A DNA stretch of 8,248 bases from NCBI GenBank assembly GCA_937901165.1, contig CALCGS010000096.1, positions 1 through 8,248 on the forward strand. The letters are read 5' to 3'. This document shows, one piece after another, positions 1-6,641 of the stretch. Numbering within the stretch: the stretch's first letter is position 1; the number at the start of each line of letters is the position of its first letter. Source of the DNA: an uncultured Alphaproteobacteria bacterium (GTDB lineage: Bacteria > Pseudomonadota > Alphaproteobacteria > Rs-D84). The notes under the pieces were generated by a model. The model made no database searches. It saw only the letters and a list, made by a program, of their open reading frames with translations, and was not told the DNA's origin. The translations under genes were made by a program, and so were the position numbers.

Positions 1-30
1 GGGTTCATCCAACTAAAAAAGCCCACAAAC

Positions 31-74
31 AAAAAATTGGTGTTTTCTCCCTTTTCAAAACACCAATTTTTTTT
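31..74. terminator. Bidirectional intrinsic terminator after tolA
   Basis: Positions 31-46 and 57-72 are perfect reverse complements (16 bp, core TTGGTGTTTT/AAAACACCAA) around a 10-base loop at 47-56. A run of eight T follows on the plus strand (67-74). On the minus strand the A-run at 31-36 and the A-rich bases before it give a U tract. It lies 25 bases beyond the tolA stop, so it most likely ends the minus-strand hydrolase-ruvB-tolQRA transcript; it could also stop plus-strand transcripts arriving from the left. Positions 1-30 hold nothing else I can identify. Confidence 0.9.
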
Positions 75-98
75 ATTCTTTTTTTATTATGTGATGTT

Positions 99-845
99 TT
101 ACATTACCTTACCCTGGGTTGGGTAAAATGTCAGTTGAATATTTTGCCATTTGGAATATTCGTTTTCCGGCAACATAGAAAATGGTTCACAATTATGTAT
201 TGCCGAACGAATTGTGTCCAACACGTATGCAAATGCGGCGTCTTGTTCCGCACGACTTTCAGATTCAAACCATACATCTGCGACAGTACCATTTTTATTC
301 ATTTTCAAATGTGCCACCGCACGAATGTCGGCAATGTCTGGTCTATTTGTATCAATTACCCAGCAACGCGTCATCGCAACACGCAACGCATCAACCACCG
401 ATATTGTTAATGTCCTGTCCAAAGACATTGTTTCACGATTTACACGAACAACTGTTTTTTTCTTTGGGGTGGGGGATTTTTTTGTATTATCGCCCGAATT
501 ATTATCTTGTTTGTTTTCCTTGGGCTGTTGTTCATCAACCAATTCTGTGCTATCAATCGGTTTTTTATCCGGCACAATTTCAGGTTTTGTGGTGGGTTCG
601 GTTGTTTTTTCTGGTTGTTGTTGCTCTGTTTTTTGCGGACTTTCAACATTGTACAATTTTGTTTCATTACCACCAATGCGAACATTTTTCAAATCAATTT
701 CCACAATTTCTATTCTGTCTGGGGTTACTTTTTCGGCACGTTCAATAACAACCGCCACAGATGTTATCATAATCGCGACAACCAATAAATGTCCCGCCAC
801 AGATATCAATATATTTTCACAAGAATTAAAATTGTTTTTTGCCAC
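99..845 (-). CDS. tolA: TolA, Tol-Pal envelope protein
   Basis: TolA spans the periplasm and passes proton-motive force from TolQR to TolB/Pal at the outer membrane. The 248 residues show one N-terminal membrane anchor (about 11-34), a low-complexity Pro/Lys/Glu/Gln/Thr spacer (about 50-135), and a C-terminal globular domain (about 145-245). That domain has Cys161 (in TRCW) and Cys219 (in HNCEP), probably a disulfide pair, and a KWQNIQLTFYP ending typical of alphaproteobacterial TolA. The protein is much shorter than enterobacterial TolA (about 420 residues) because it lacks the long Ala-rich helical domain. The start is GTG (843-845), two bases after the tolR stop, with no clear Shine-Dalgarno, so translation probably depends on coupling to tolR. 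TonB is the alternative identity, but the C-terminal pattern and the tolQR context favour TolA. Confidence 0.85.
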   Translation of the reverse strand: MAKNNFNSCENILISVAGHLLVVAIMITSVAVVIERAEKVTPDRIEIVEIDLKNVRIGGNETKLYNVESPQKTEQQQPEKTTEPTTKPEIVPDKKPIDSTELVDEQQPKENKQDNNSGDNTKKSPTPKKKTVVRVNRETMSLDRTLTISVVDALRVAMTRCWVIDTNRPDIADIRAVAHLKMNKNGTVADVWFESESRAEQDAAFAYVLDTIRSAIHNCEPFSMLPENEYSKWQNIQLTFYPTQGKVM

Positions 846-847
846 TT

Positions 848-1249
848 TTAATTATCCATTTTTGTACGCAAACCAACCTTTTGAAAACCAGCATCTTTTA
901 ATCGTCCCATTACAGACATAACGGCACCATAATCAGCCTTTTTATCACCGCTGATTGTAATTGTTAAATCAGGATTTTCGCCACGCATCGCAACCGCACG
1001 TGCAACAATTTGATTTATATCTAAATTTTCTTGGGCTATAAAATAATTTCCCTGGGAATCAACACTGATTTGAATTGCGTGGTCATTTCCAGACATTGTT
1101 GAATGTCCTGCCTTGGGCAAATCCAAATCAATCCCAGTTGTCATCATTGGCGTTGTCACCATAAAAACCGCCAACAAAGTTGTCATAATATCAATCATTG
1201 GTGTCAAAGACATAACACCTTCTGAACGCCCAAATCTTCTGCGACTCAT
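848..1249 (-). CDS. tolR: TolR, ExbD/TolR-family proton-channel subunit
   Basis: This is the inner-membrane stator partner of TolQ in the proton-driven Tol motor. The 133 residues have a short basic cytoplasmic N-terminus (MSRRRFGRSEG), one transmembrane helix (about 15-37) and a periplasmic ExbD-type domain (about 40-130). The proton-carrying aspartate is visible as Asp20 in the LTPMIDIM motif, matching the essential Asp of the family. Length is normal. The neighbours on both sides (TolQ, TolA) support TolR over ExbD. Its ATG sits 9 bases after the tolQ stop and is served by a Shine-Dalgarno that overlaps that stop. Confidence 0.93.
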   Translation of the reverse strand: MSRRRFGRSEGVMSLTPMIDIMTTLLAVFMVTTPMMTTGIDLDLPKAGHSTMSGNDHAIQISVDSQGNYFIAQENLDINQIVARAVAMRGENPDLTITISGDKKADYGAVMSVMGRLKDAGFQKVGLRTKMDN

Positions 1250-1253
1250 TTTA

Positions 1254-1260
1254 TCACCTT
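1254..1260 (-). promoter_or_regulatory. tolR ribosome binding site overlapping the tolQ stop
   Basis: On the minus strand the junction reads TAAGGTGATAAAATG. The Shine-Dalgarno AAGGTGA shares two bases with the tolQ TAA stop and ends four bases before the tolR ATG. This packing implies that ribosomes finishing tolQ re-initiate on tolR, which would fix the subunit ratio of the motor. Confidence 0.8.
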
Positions 1261-1750
1261 ATTTACGACTTTTTAATTCTGCTCTTTGATCGTCCAAATC
1301 GTTATACAAATCATCGGCACGTTTGGCGAAATATTGATACGCAATTGCCGCAGGCACCGCCGCAATAAGCCCCAATGCCGTTGTACCCAATGCTGTTGCA
1401 AGTCCAGGTGCAATAACACCAATACTGACCGATTGGTTTACACCAATAGATGCAAAAGAATCCATAACACCCCATACCGTTCCAAACAACCCTATAAATG
1501 GTGCAACATAAGAAACCATAGACAAAAACCATAAATTCTTATCAAAAGGTTTTATCAATCTATCCACAGCCAAATCTAAATTATCCCCAGGCTTGATTTT
1601 AACAGGAATGTATTTTACCGCACCCCACAGACGAAACTTTTCAATTATAACCGCCCAAGAAATAATACTGGCCACGACCAAAATAATCGATACGAACAAT
1701 GTCATTAAATCACCAGTAAACAAATGTAATAACGAAAAATTAGATGTCAT
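1259..1750 (-). CDS. tolQ: TolQ, ExbB/TolQ-family proton-channel subunit (compact)
   Basis: TolQ is the multi-pass inner-membrane subunit that forms the proton channel with TolR. The 163 residues give three membrane helices: TM1 about 15-36 (ending SWAVIIEKFRLW), TM2 about 76-100 (YVAPFIGLFGTVWGVMDSF) and TM3 about 113-142 (APGLATALGTTALGLIAA). The GLFGTVWG and ATALGTTALGL motifs are family hallmarks. The protein is about 65 residues shorter than the usual 220-230. The cytoplasmic loop between TM1 and TM2 is only about 40 residues instead of about 100, and the C-terminal tail is short. The N-terminus aligns with normal TolQ, so a wrong start is not the reason. The ATG has an upstream AAAAGGA (1757-1763). 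Confidence 0.9.
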   Translation of the reverse strand: MTSNFSLLHLFTGDLMTLFVSIILVVASIISWAVIIEKFRLWGAVKYIPVKIKPGDNLDLAVDRLIKPFDKNLWFLSMVSYVAPFIGLFGTVWGVMDSFASIGVNQSVSIGVIAPGLATALGTTALGLIAAVPAAIAYQYFAKRADDLYNDLDDQRAELKSRK

Positions 1751-1773
1751 TTTTTATCCTTTTGTTTTTTTAT

Positions 1774-1782
1774 ATTATAACA
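1774..1782 (-). promoter_or_regulatory. Possible internal promoter before tolQ (extended -10)
   Basis: The 60-base ruvB-tolQ gap (1751-1810) contains, on the minus strand, TGTTATAAT, an extended -10 with a perfect TATAAT at 1774-1779. No -35 is recognisable at the expected distance. A start near 1767 would leave a leader of about 17 bases that still includes the tolQ Shine-Dalgarno. In such AT-rich DNA this could be chance. Confidence 0.35.
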
Positions 1783-1810
1783 TAAATTAAATTTCTTTTT
1801 TATTGTTTTT

Positions 1811-2800
1811 TTATTTTTCTAAACCTAAATGTTTATATCCTGACGCTGTAACAATTCTGCCACGTGGGGTGCGTTGTATAAACCCCAGTTGCATTAAATA
1901 TGGTTCTATTACATCTTCTATTGTGTCCGCAGGTTCGGACAACGCTGCCGCCAAATTATCAATTCCAACAGGTCCCCCCGCATAATGGTTGATAATTGTT
2001 GTCATATACTGTCTGTCTATTTCATCCAATCCCACCATATCGATATGCAGTTGAGATAACGTTGTTTCTATAACGTTTTTATTTATACTACTTGAACAAT
2101 TTGCCGTACAAAAATCCCTTGCACGTTTCAAAAGTCTATTTGCAATACGTGGTGTTCCACGTGCACTTTGTGCCAAAATCTTTGCACTATCAAAATCAAT
2201 AGACGTTCCTAAAATATTTGCACTACGCATAATTATTCGTGCCAAATCATCAGGCGAATAAAAAGACAATCGTAAATCGATTCCAAATCTATCACGCAAT
2301 GGGTTTGACAATAACCCGGTACGAGTTGTCGCACCAACAAGCGTAAATGGTGGTAAATCAATACGAACACTTTTTGCAGATGGACCCTCGCCAATCATAA
2401 TATCCAACTTAAAATCTTCCATCGCAGAATATAAAACTTCTTCGATTGCGGTTGGTAATCTATGTATTTCATCGATAAATAACACATCCATTGGTTCAAG
2501 TGCCGTTAAAATGGCCGCCAAATCACCTTGCTTGGTAAGCATTGGGGCGGATGTTGCCCTGAAATTTGTACCCAATTCATTTGCAACAATATGTGCCAAA
2601 GTGGTTTTTCCCAATCCAGGAGGCCCGTATAATAACACATGGTCCATTGATTCACCGCGGGAACGCGCCCCGTTTATAAAAACAGATAAATTTTGTTTCA
2701 ACGAATCGTGTCCAATAAAATCAGATAACGATTTTGGACGAATCGAAGAACCAATTTCATCTGGTATTGTTGCGTCTAAAAATCTATTTTGACTATCCAT
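1811..2800 (-). CDS. ruvB: RuvB, Holliday junction branch-migration ATPase
   Basis: RuvB is the hexameric AAA+ DNA motor that, loaded by RuvA, drives branch migration of Holliday junctions in recombinational repair. The 329 residues are full family length. Visible motifs are Walker A GPPGLGKT (59-66), Walker B/DEIH LFIDEIH (107-113), sensor GATTRTG (156-162) and the NPLRDRFG arginine-finger segment (166-173). The C-terminal winged helix has GGPVGIDNLAAALSE and the DNA-contacting RTPRGR near residue 305. It starts 13 bases after the hydrolase stop with only a weak GGA Shine-Dalgarno. ruvC and ruvA, the usual upstream partners, are absent here. Confidence 0.97.
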   Translation of the reverse strand: MDSQNRFLDATIPDEIGSSIRPKSLSDFIGHDSLKQNLSVFINGARSRGESMDHVLLYGPPGLGKTTLAHIVANELGTNFRATSAPMLTKQGDLAAILTALEPMDVLFIDEIHRLPTAIEEVLYSAMEDFKLDIMIGEGPSAKSVRIDLPPFTLVGATTRTGLLSNPLRDRFGIDLRLSFYSPDDLARIIMRSANILGTSIDFDSAKILAQSARGTPRIANRLLKRARDFCTANCSSSINKNVIETTLSQLHIDMVGLDEIDRQYMTTIINHYAGGPVGIDNLAAALSEPADTIEDVIEPYLMQLGFIQRTPRGRIVTASGYKHLGLEK

Positions 2801-2813
2801 AAAAAATCCATAT

Positions 2814-3488
2814 TTACTTTATATCTAAATTTTTCTGTCTGACATCCAGGTTTTCACGCCCAATATATGCCTTTAATTCGTTGTACATACGCCTTAAATC
2901 GCCAGGGTTAGAATATGTTGAATCCGAATTTTTTATACGGATAGTTTCCAAACTTATTTGTGCCTGTTTTTTTAGTATTTGTGTTAAATGTACACTAAAA
3001 TTGCGTGCATCTTCGGATTCTTCGGCACCTTGTAGCAACAAACCATTGTTGGGTCGTGGGGACAAGAAAGTAAAATCATTAACGCTTGGGTCAGGGGACA
3101 CTAACGCAAATCCAGATATTTCAGGTCGACGCATCATCGCCTGTAAAACATACCATGCACCCAATTGATTCCCAGCCAACCAAATACAACTGCTATCTTC
3201 ATTTTTGTTTTGAATCCAATCAATAACGGTTGCGATATCCAACATGTTTTCAGATGTTGTACCGATTGCACCATCAGAATCATTTACACCACGATAATTA
3301 AAACGAACAACAGAAAAACCAGCGTCCATAAACGCTTTAAACATTGCGTACGAGATTCTGTCATTCATATGACATTTTTGTCGTGGGTTTCCAGATAACA
3401 CAACCGCCAAAGGTCCACCTTGCAGTTCTGATTTATGGTACACAGCATGCAATTTACCACATTCGCCAGAAATAATAATATCAACCAT
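2814..3488 (-). CDS. Alpha/beta-hydrolase-like protein lacking the catalytic triad
   Basis: The fold resembles small alphaproteobacterial alpha/beta hydrolases (COG2945/dienelactone-hydrolase-like). Recognisable blocks are AVVLSGNP, VRFNYRGVNDSDG, SSCIWLAGNQLGAW, MMRRPEISGFALVSP and FTFLSPRPNNGLLLQG. The nucleophile elbow, normally G-x-S-x-G, is G-N-Q-L-G (Gln108, counted from the chosen start). The expected acid segment (H-G-x-x-D) is QGAEES, and the segment that should carry the catalytic His (GANHFF-like) is KNSDSTY. It is therefore probably not a working hydrolase; a structural or binding role is inference. I chose the ATG at 3486-3488 (224 residues) over the one at 3522-3524 because AAAAAGGT lies seven bases upstream and because the best promoter -10 abuts the earlier ATG. 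First gene of the ruvB-tolQRA run. Confidence 0.75.
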   Translation of the reverse strand: MVDIIISGECGKLHAVYHKSELQGGPLAVVLSGNPRQKCHMNDRISYAMFKAFMDAGFSVVRFNYRGVNDSDGAIGTTSENMLDIATVIDWIQNKNEDSSCIWLAGNQLGAWYVLQAMMRRPEISGFALVSPDPSVNDFTFLSPRPNNGLLLQGAEESEDARNFSVHLTQILKKQAQISLETIRIKNSDSTYSNPGDLRRMYNELKAYIGRENLDVRQKNLDIK

Positions 3489-3525
3489 AACTATACCTTT
3501 TTCCTTTTTATAACATGTTTCCATA

Positions 3526-3555
3526 TTTATAGAACAAACCAGATATAAAATTCAA
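3526..3555 (-). promoter_or_regulatory. Promoter for the hydrolase-ruvB-tol operon
   Basis: On the minus strand a -35 TTGAAT (3550-3555) and a -10 TATAAA (3526-3531) are separated by 18 bases. Transcription would start near 3519, giving a leader of about 30 bases to the ATG at 3488. That start is inside the first codons of the longer reading frame, which supports the shorter start. Confidence 0.5.
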
Positions 3556-3574
3556 TAAAAATATTTATCGAATT
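3549..3574. repeat. Imperfect inverted repeat, candidate operator
   Basis: Arms AATTCAATAAA (3549-3559) and TTTATCGAATT (3564-3574) pair over 11 positions with one mismatch and a 4-base spacer. It covers the -35 of the minus-strand promoter and lies about 25 bases upstream of the plus-strand -35. It is therefore placed where a regulator could repress one promoter and affect the other. AT-rich composition makes chance palindromes common. No binding protein can be named. Confidence 0.35.
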
Positions 3575-3597
3575 ACTTTTATAAATACATTTATGTC

Positions 3598-3626
3598 TTG
3601 CACAAAAATTATCATATTGGTATAAT
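3598..3626 (+). promoter_or_regulatory. Promoter for the secreted protein-two-component operon
   Basis: A -35-like TTGCAC (3598-3603), a 17-base spacer and a perfect -10 TATAAT (3621-3626) are preceded by TG one base upstream of the -10 (extended -10, TGGTATAAT). The start point would be near 3633, leaving a leader of about 27 bases that carries the AAAGGAA Shine-Dalgarno at 3647-3653. Confidence 0.7.
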
Positions 3627-3659
3627 AAAACTAAATATACACAAGCAAAGGAATTTTAT

Positions 3660-4688
3660 ATGTTTAATAAAACGTTTGTTTTTATGGTGTGCGTTGCATC
3701 AATGGGGATTTGTTTTACTAATGATTCTTTTGGTCGGGTTATGCCATCAGAAACATTTAATTATGAATATAATAATTATAATCAAAATGGTTATCCACAG
3801 TATAATGGTTTGAACAATTCTTATAATTACGTTGTACCAACAACATACCAAATACAAACGGAAACACCTGTTCAATCATACTATGCATACCCAGATGACG
3901 TGAATTTTATTCCAGAAACAGAATTCATGAACCGGGACACTTATATTGATTACGACAGAAATATTGATTGTGCGCGTAATTCGGAATTACAGTTTAATTC
4001 TGGGGTTATGTTTGCTGGACGTCCAATGGTAATATGTCGTAATTTTTCCTGCACACGGTTAAACGACCGTATAACAAGAACTTTTTTGTTTAACAATATA
4101 ACAAATATGTTTTTGATGAACGGGTACTCTCGACTATATATTTGTGAAGCAGACCCATTTTCTCGTGATTGTTTAAAATCTGGAATTACTTTCCCAGTAC
4201 GCAGTGGAATTGCAAATGCTTTGGTTAAAATCCCTAGTGCGACAATATCGCAAACACTTTTAAGTCCCGGAATGTCCCAGGCTACGATTGGTATGACACC
4301 TGAATTTTTAGTTAACGGAATTCAACGTCAATGCGAACAAACTGTTATGGATGTTGTTATTCCTGTAAATTCACAGGCTACTTTAACAACGCGTGAATTT
4401 TCATGTAATTTAACATCTGATGGAATAAGCAGTGTTTCTTTAATCATTAATTTGGATTATATTGATTTGGATTACGGTATTTTGGGTGGATATTATTCTA
4501 TTGGGATGCAGGGGCCAACATCTGGTGGTGGCACAGGATATGCGTTGTTTAAAACAGAATATTCTAATCGCGGGATGAAGTTTATGCCAAATACAGAACA
4601 ACAAACGACAAATGGTGTTTATTCGGCTGAACAAGATATGGGGATTCGTCCAGGGGAATATAAAGTTTTACCTTTACGGAATAAATAA
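3660..4688 (+). CDS. Exported cysteine-containing protein of unknown function
   Basis: I do not recognise a family. The 342 residues begin with a signal-peptide-like stretch (MFNK, then hydrophobic 5-19, cleavage probably within 20-30; no convincing lipobox). A Tyr/Asn/Gln-rich segment follows (about 33-80), then a folded-looking region. The mature part has seven cysteines (104, 126, 131, 162, 171, 225, 249), suggesting disulfides in an oxidising compartment. RNFSCTRLNDRI (127-138) and REFSCNLTSDGI (245-256) look like copies of one motif, hinting at two related domains. A Gly-rich stretch GPTSGGGTGYALF lies at 285-297. The start has a good AAAGGAA Shine-Dalgarno at six bases. The stop overlaps the next start (TAATG), so it is translationally coupled to the response regulator. 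A periplasmic or surface role linked to that pathway is inference. Confidence 0.8.
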   Translation: MFNKTFVFMVCVASMGICFTNDSFGRVMPSETFNYEYNNYNQNGYPQYNGLNNSYNYVVPTTYQIQTETPVQSYYAYPDDVNFIPETEFMNRDTYIDYDRNIDCARNSELQFNSGVMFAGRPMVICRNFSCTRLNDRITRTFLFNNITNMFLMNGYSRLYICEADPFSRDCLKSGITFPVRSGIANALVKIPSATISQTLLSPGMSQATIGMTPEFLVNGIQRQCEQTVMDVVIPVNSQATLTTREFSCNLTSDGISSVSLIINLDYIDLDYGILGGYYSIGMQGPTSGGGTGYALFKTEYSNRGMKFMPNTEQQTTNGVYSAEQDMGIRPGEYKVLPLRNK

Positions 4689-5329
4689 TGAATAAGACAG
4701 TACTAGTAATAGATGATGACGATGATTTAAGACTGACTTTGGCACAGGGACTACGGAACAATAATTTTTATGCGATTACCGCAGAATCCGCCAAAGAAGG
4801 GAAAAATATACTAAAAAAAATAACTGTAAATGCCATAATTTTGGATAGAATGATGCCAGAAATTGATGGTTTAACATTTTTACAAGAATTACGGTCATCA
4901 GGAAACAAAACACCTGTAATAATGCTTACCGCAATGACTGGCAGTGATAACACAATAGATGGATTGTCGGGTGGGGCGGATGATTATTTAGGCAAACCGT
5001 TTAAGTTTCAGGAATTATTATTAAGGCTAAATAATATAATTGAACGTTATAATTATAATAAAAACGAGCAACAATTACTTCCTAAGGGTTTGGTGTTTTC
5101 AAATGGTGAATTTTTTGTGGCCACGCCAGATGACAACCAACAAAAACGTTTGTTGAATTTATCTGGCGAAGAAAAAAAGTTATTACAAAACTTGGTAACC
5201 CCAGTTGGCAATATTGTGCCCGCGTCACCAATGGTTGCAAAACGCTTGCGAATAAAATTAAATAATGTATTATCTAATATAGATATACTAACTATCCGGG
5301 GGCTTGGTTATAAAATAATTAATTTATAA
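4688..5329 (+). CDS. OmpR-family response regulator with a shortened DNA-binding domain
   Basis: This is a transcription factor activated by phosphotransfer from the adjacent kinase. The receiver domain (1-120) has the acidic cluster at Asp9-Asp13, the phospho-acceptor Asp53 (IILDRMMPEIDG), Thr81 and Lys103 (GKPF), all in normal places. The C-terminal part (about 133-213) keeps winged-helix landmarks: LSGEEKKLLQNLV as the first helix, MVAKRLRIKLNN as the recognition helix and TIRGLGYKI as the wing hairpin. It is about 15 residues shorter than the usual OmpR/PhoB domain, mainly between NIVPAS and the recognition helix. The start overlaps the preceding stop by one base, and no separate strong Shine-Dalgarno is visible. 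Target genes cannot be read from the sequence; the divergent promoter region at 3489-3659 is a natural candidate for autoregulation. Confidence 0.92.
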   Translation: MNKTVLVIDDDDDLRLTLAQGLRNNNFYAITAESAKEGKNILKKITVNAIILDRMMPEIDGLTFLQELRSSGNKTPVIMLTAMTGSDNTIDGLSGGADDYLGKPFKFQELLLRLNNIIERYNYNKNEQQLLPKGLVFSNGEFFVATPDDNQQKRLLNLSGEEKKLLQNLVTPVGNIVPASPMVAKRLRIKLNNVLSNIDILTIRGLGYKIINL

Positions 5330-5340
5330 TAGGTGTAAAT

Positions 5341-6621
5341 ATGAAAATAATGCCACGTAGTTTTTTATTTAGAACGATTTTAATGATACTTGTGCCATTG
5401 ATTGTTGCACAGGTAATTATTGCAAATGTGTTTTTTGGCAACCATTGGTCACGTGTACACGACACCCTGGCAAAAACACTTGCTGGCGAAATAAGTACGG
5501 TCATGAATTTTATTGATAATAATAATCAAACGACCGCAATAAATATGGCAAAAAACATAGGAATAAACATATCAATAAATCCAAAATTAAATCGTCCAAC
5601 AAAAAATGACAATCACTCTCGCGAGGCCGGCAAACTGGCACATCAATTATCTAATCGATTAAATCGACATGCTGATATTTACATTGACAAATCTTCACGT
5701 TTGGTTTTTGTAGATATCCCAATGAAAAATGGAAATATTGTAACATTTGGAACGTCTTTATATCGTATTTATTCCACATCGACCGAAGTTTTTATAATCT
5801 GGTTGATTGGGTCGATATTAATTGTGTCTATATTGATTTCTCCATTTATAATAATACATAATCGCAGCATAAGAAATATAGCCAAGGCGGCAAATCGTTT
5901 TGGTAAAGGATTAGATATGCCTGAATTCAAACCGTCTGGGTCGCGTGAAATCCGTGATGCTGCAACATCTATGATAAATATGAAGGAAAGATTAGACAGA
6001 TATAACAAAACTCGTTCGGATATGTTAAATGCGGTAAGCCACGATTTAAAAACACCTTTAACTCGTATGCGATTGGCAATAGAAACAGGTGCCATAAATC
6101 AAGATAAATTATTAAAAGATATTGACCGTATGACAGAAATGATAAATGGTTATTTGTCATTTGCTCGTGGTGAAATTCCAGAAATAGAACAAACAACGGA
6201 ACTGCCGGCAATGTTAACCCGTATTGCACGTGATGCTGCACCTACAAAAACAATAGAATTGCATTTTCCTACTGTTCCAAAACAATTTTACGCACGTCCA
6301 AATGCTTTAAGTCGTGCATTTGGTAATATTATTGAAAACGCGGCCAGATACGCCAACACAAAAATAAAAATAACAGAATTGGACAAAAATGACAACATAG
6401 AAGTTATAATAGAAGATGATGGCCCCGGCATTCCTGACGATAAAAAAGAAGATGCTTTGCGTCCATTTGTTCGCCTGGACGAAGCACGCAGTGAAAAAAC
6501 AGGTGGCACAGGTTTGGGATTATCAATCGCAAAAACAGCAATTGAAAATCATGGGGGACAAATTATATTAAAAAACAGTGATTTGGGTGGTTTGGCTGTA
6601 CATATTATCTTGCCACTATAA
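5341..6621 (+). CDS. EnvZ-like sensor histidine kinase
   Basis: This is an inner-membrane sensor that autophosphorylates and passes phosphate to the preceding regulator. The 426 residues show TM1 (about 9-32), a periplasmic sensor segment of about 115 residues, TM2 (about 148-172), HAMP (about 173-225), a HisKA domain with the phospho-accepting His234 in SHDLKTPLTRMRL, and a HATPase_c domain. The ATPase domain has N-box NIIENAARYA (329-338), G1 DDGPGIP (359-365) and G2 GGTGLGLSIAK (388-398). All catalytic motifs are intact and length is ordinary for EnvZ-type kinases. It begins 11 bases after the regulator stop with AGGTG about six bases upstream. The signal is unknown; the co-encoded exported protein is a possible periplasmic partner (inference). 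Confidence 0.94.
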   Translation: MKIMPRSFLFRTILMILVPLIVAQVIIANVFFGNHWSRVHDTLAKTLAGEISTVMNFIDNNNQTTAINMAKNIGINISINPKLNRPTKNDNHSREAGKLAHQLSNRLNRHADIYIDKSSRLVFVDIPMKNGNIVTFGTSLYRIYSTSTEVFIIWLIGSILIVSILISPFIIIHNRSIRNIAKAANRFGKGLDMPEFKPSGSREIRDAATSMINMKERLDRYNKTRSDMLNAVSHDLKTPLTRMRLAIETGAINQDKLLKDIDRMTEMINGYLSFARGEIPEIEQTTELPAMLTRIARDAAPTKTIELHFPTVPKQFYARPNALSRAFGNIIENAARYANTKIKITELDKNDNIEVIIEDDGPGIPDDKKEDALRPFVRLDEARSEKTGGTGLGLSIAKTAIENHGGQIILKNSDLGGLAVHIILPL

Positions 6622-6641
6622 AAACACAGGGGTTATATAAA

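Noticed and set aside
151..921. 256-codon plus-strand open frame opposite tolA
   Set aside because: It is the antisense shadow of tolA and the end of tolR. Its protein is Ser/Phe/Cys-rich low complexity with no motif, and the minus-strand genes explain the DNA.
3486..3524. Twelve-residue N-terminal extension of the hydrolase-like protein (METCYKKEKGIV)
   Set aside because: The internal ATG at 3488 has a strong Shine-Dalgarno seven bases upstream, whereas the upstream ATG lies between the -10 box and the predicted transcription start.
3731..3900. Tyr/Asn-rich AT repeats in the exported protein as a possible CRISPR or tandem DNA repeat
   Set aside because: There is no regular repeat-spacer period; it is codon-level low complexity within a coding frame.
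5769..6241. Minus-strand open frames opposite the histidine kinase
   Set aside because: They are shadows of the HAMP/HisKA coding region, whose plus-strand motifs are unambiguous.
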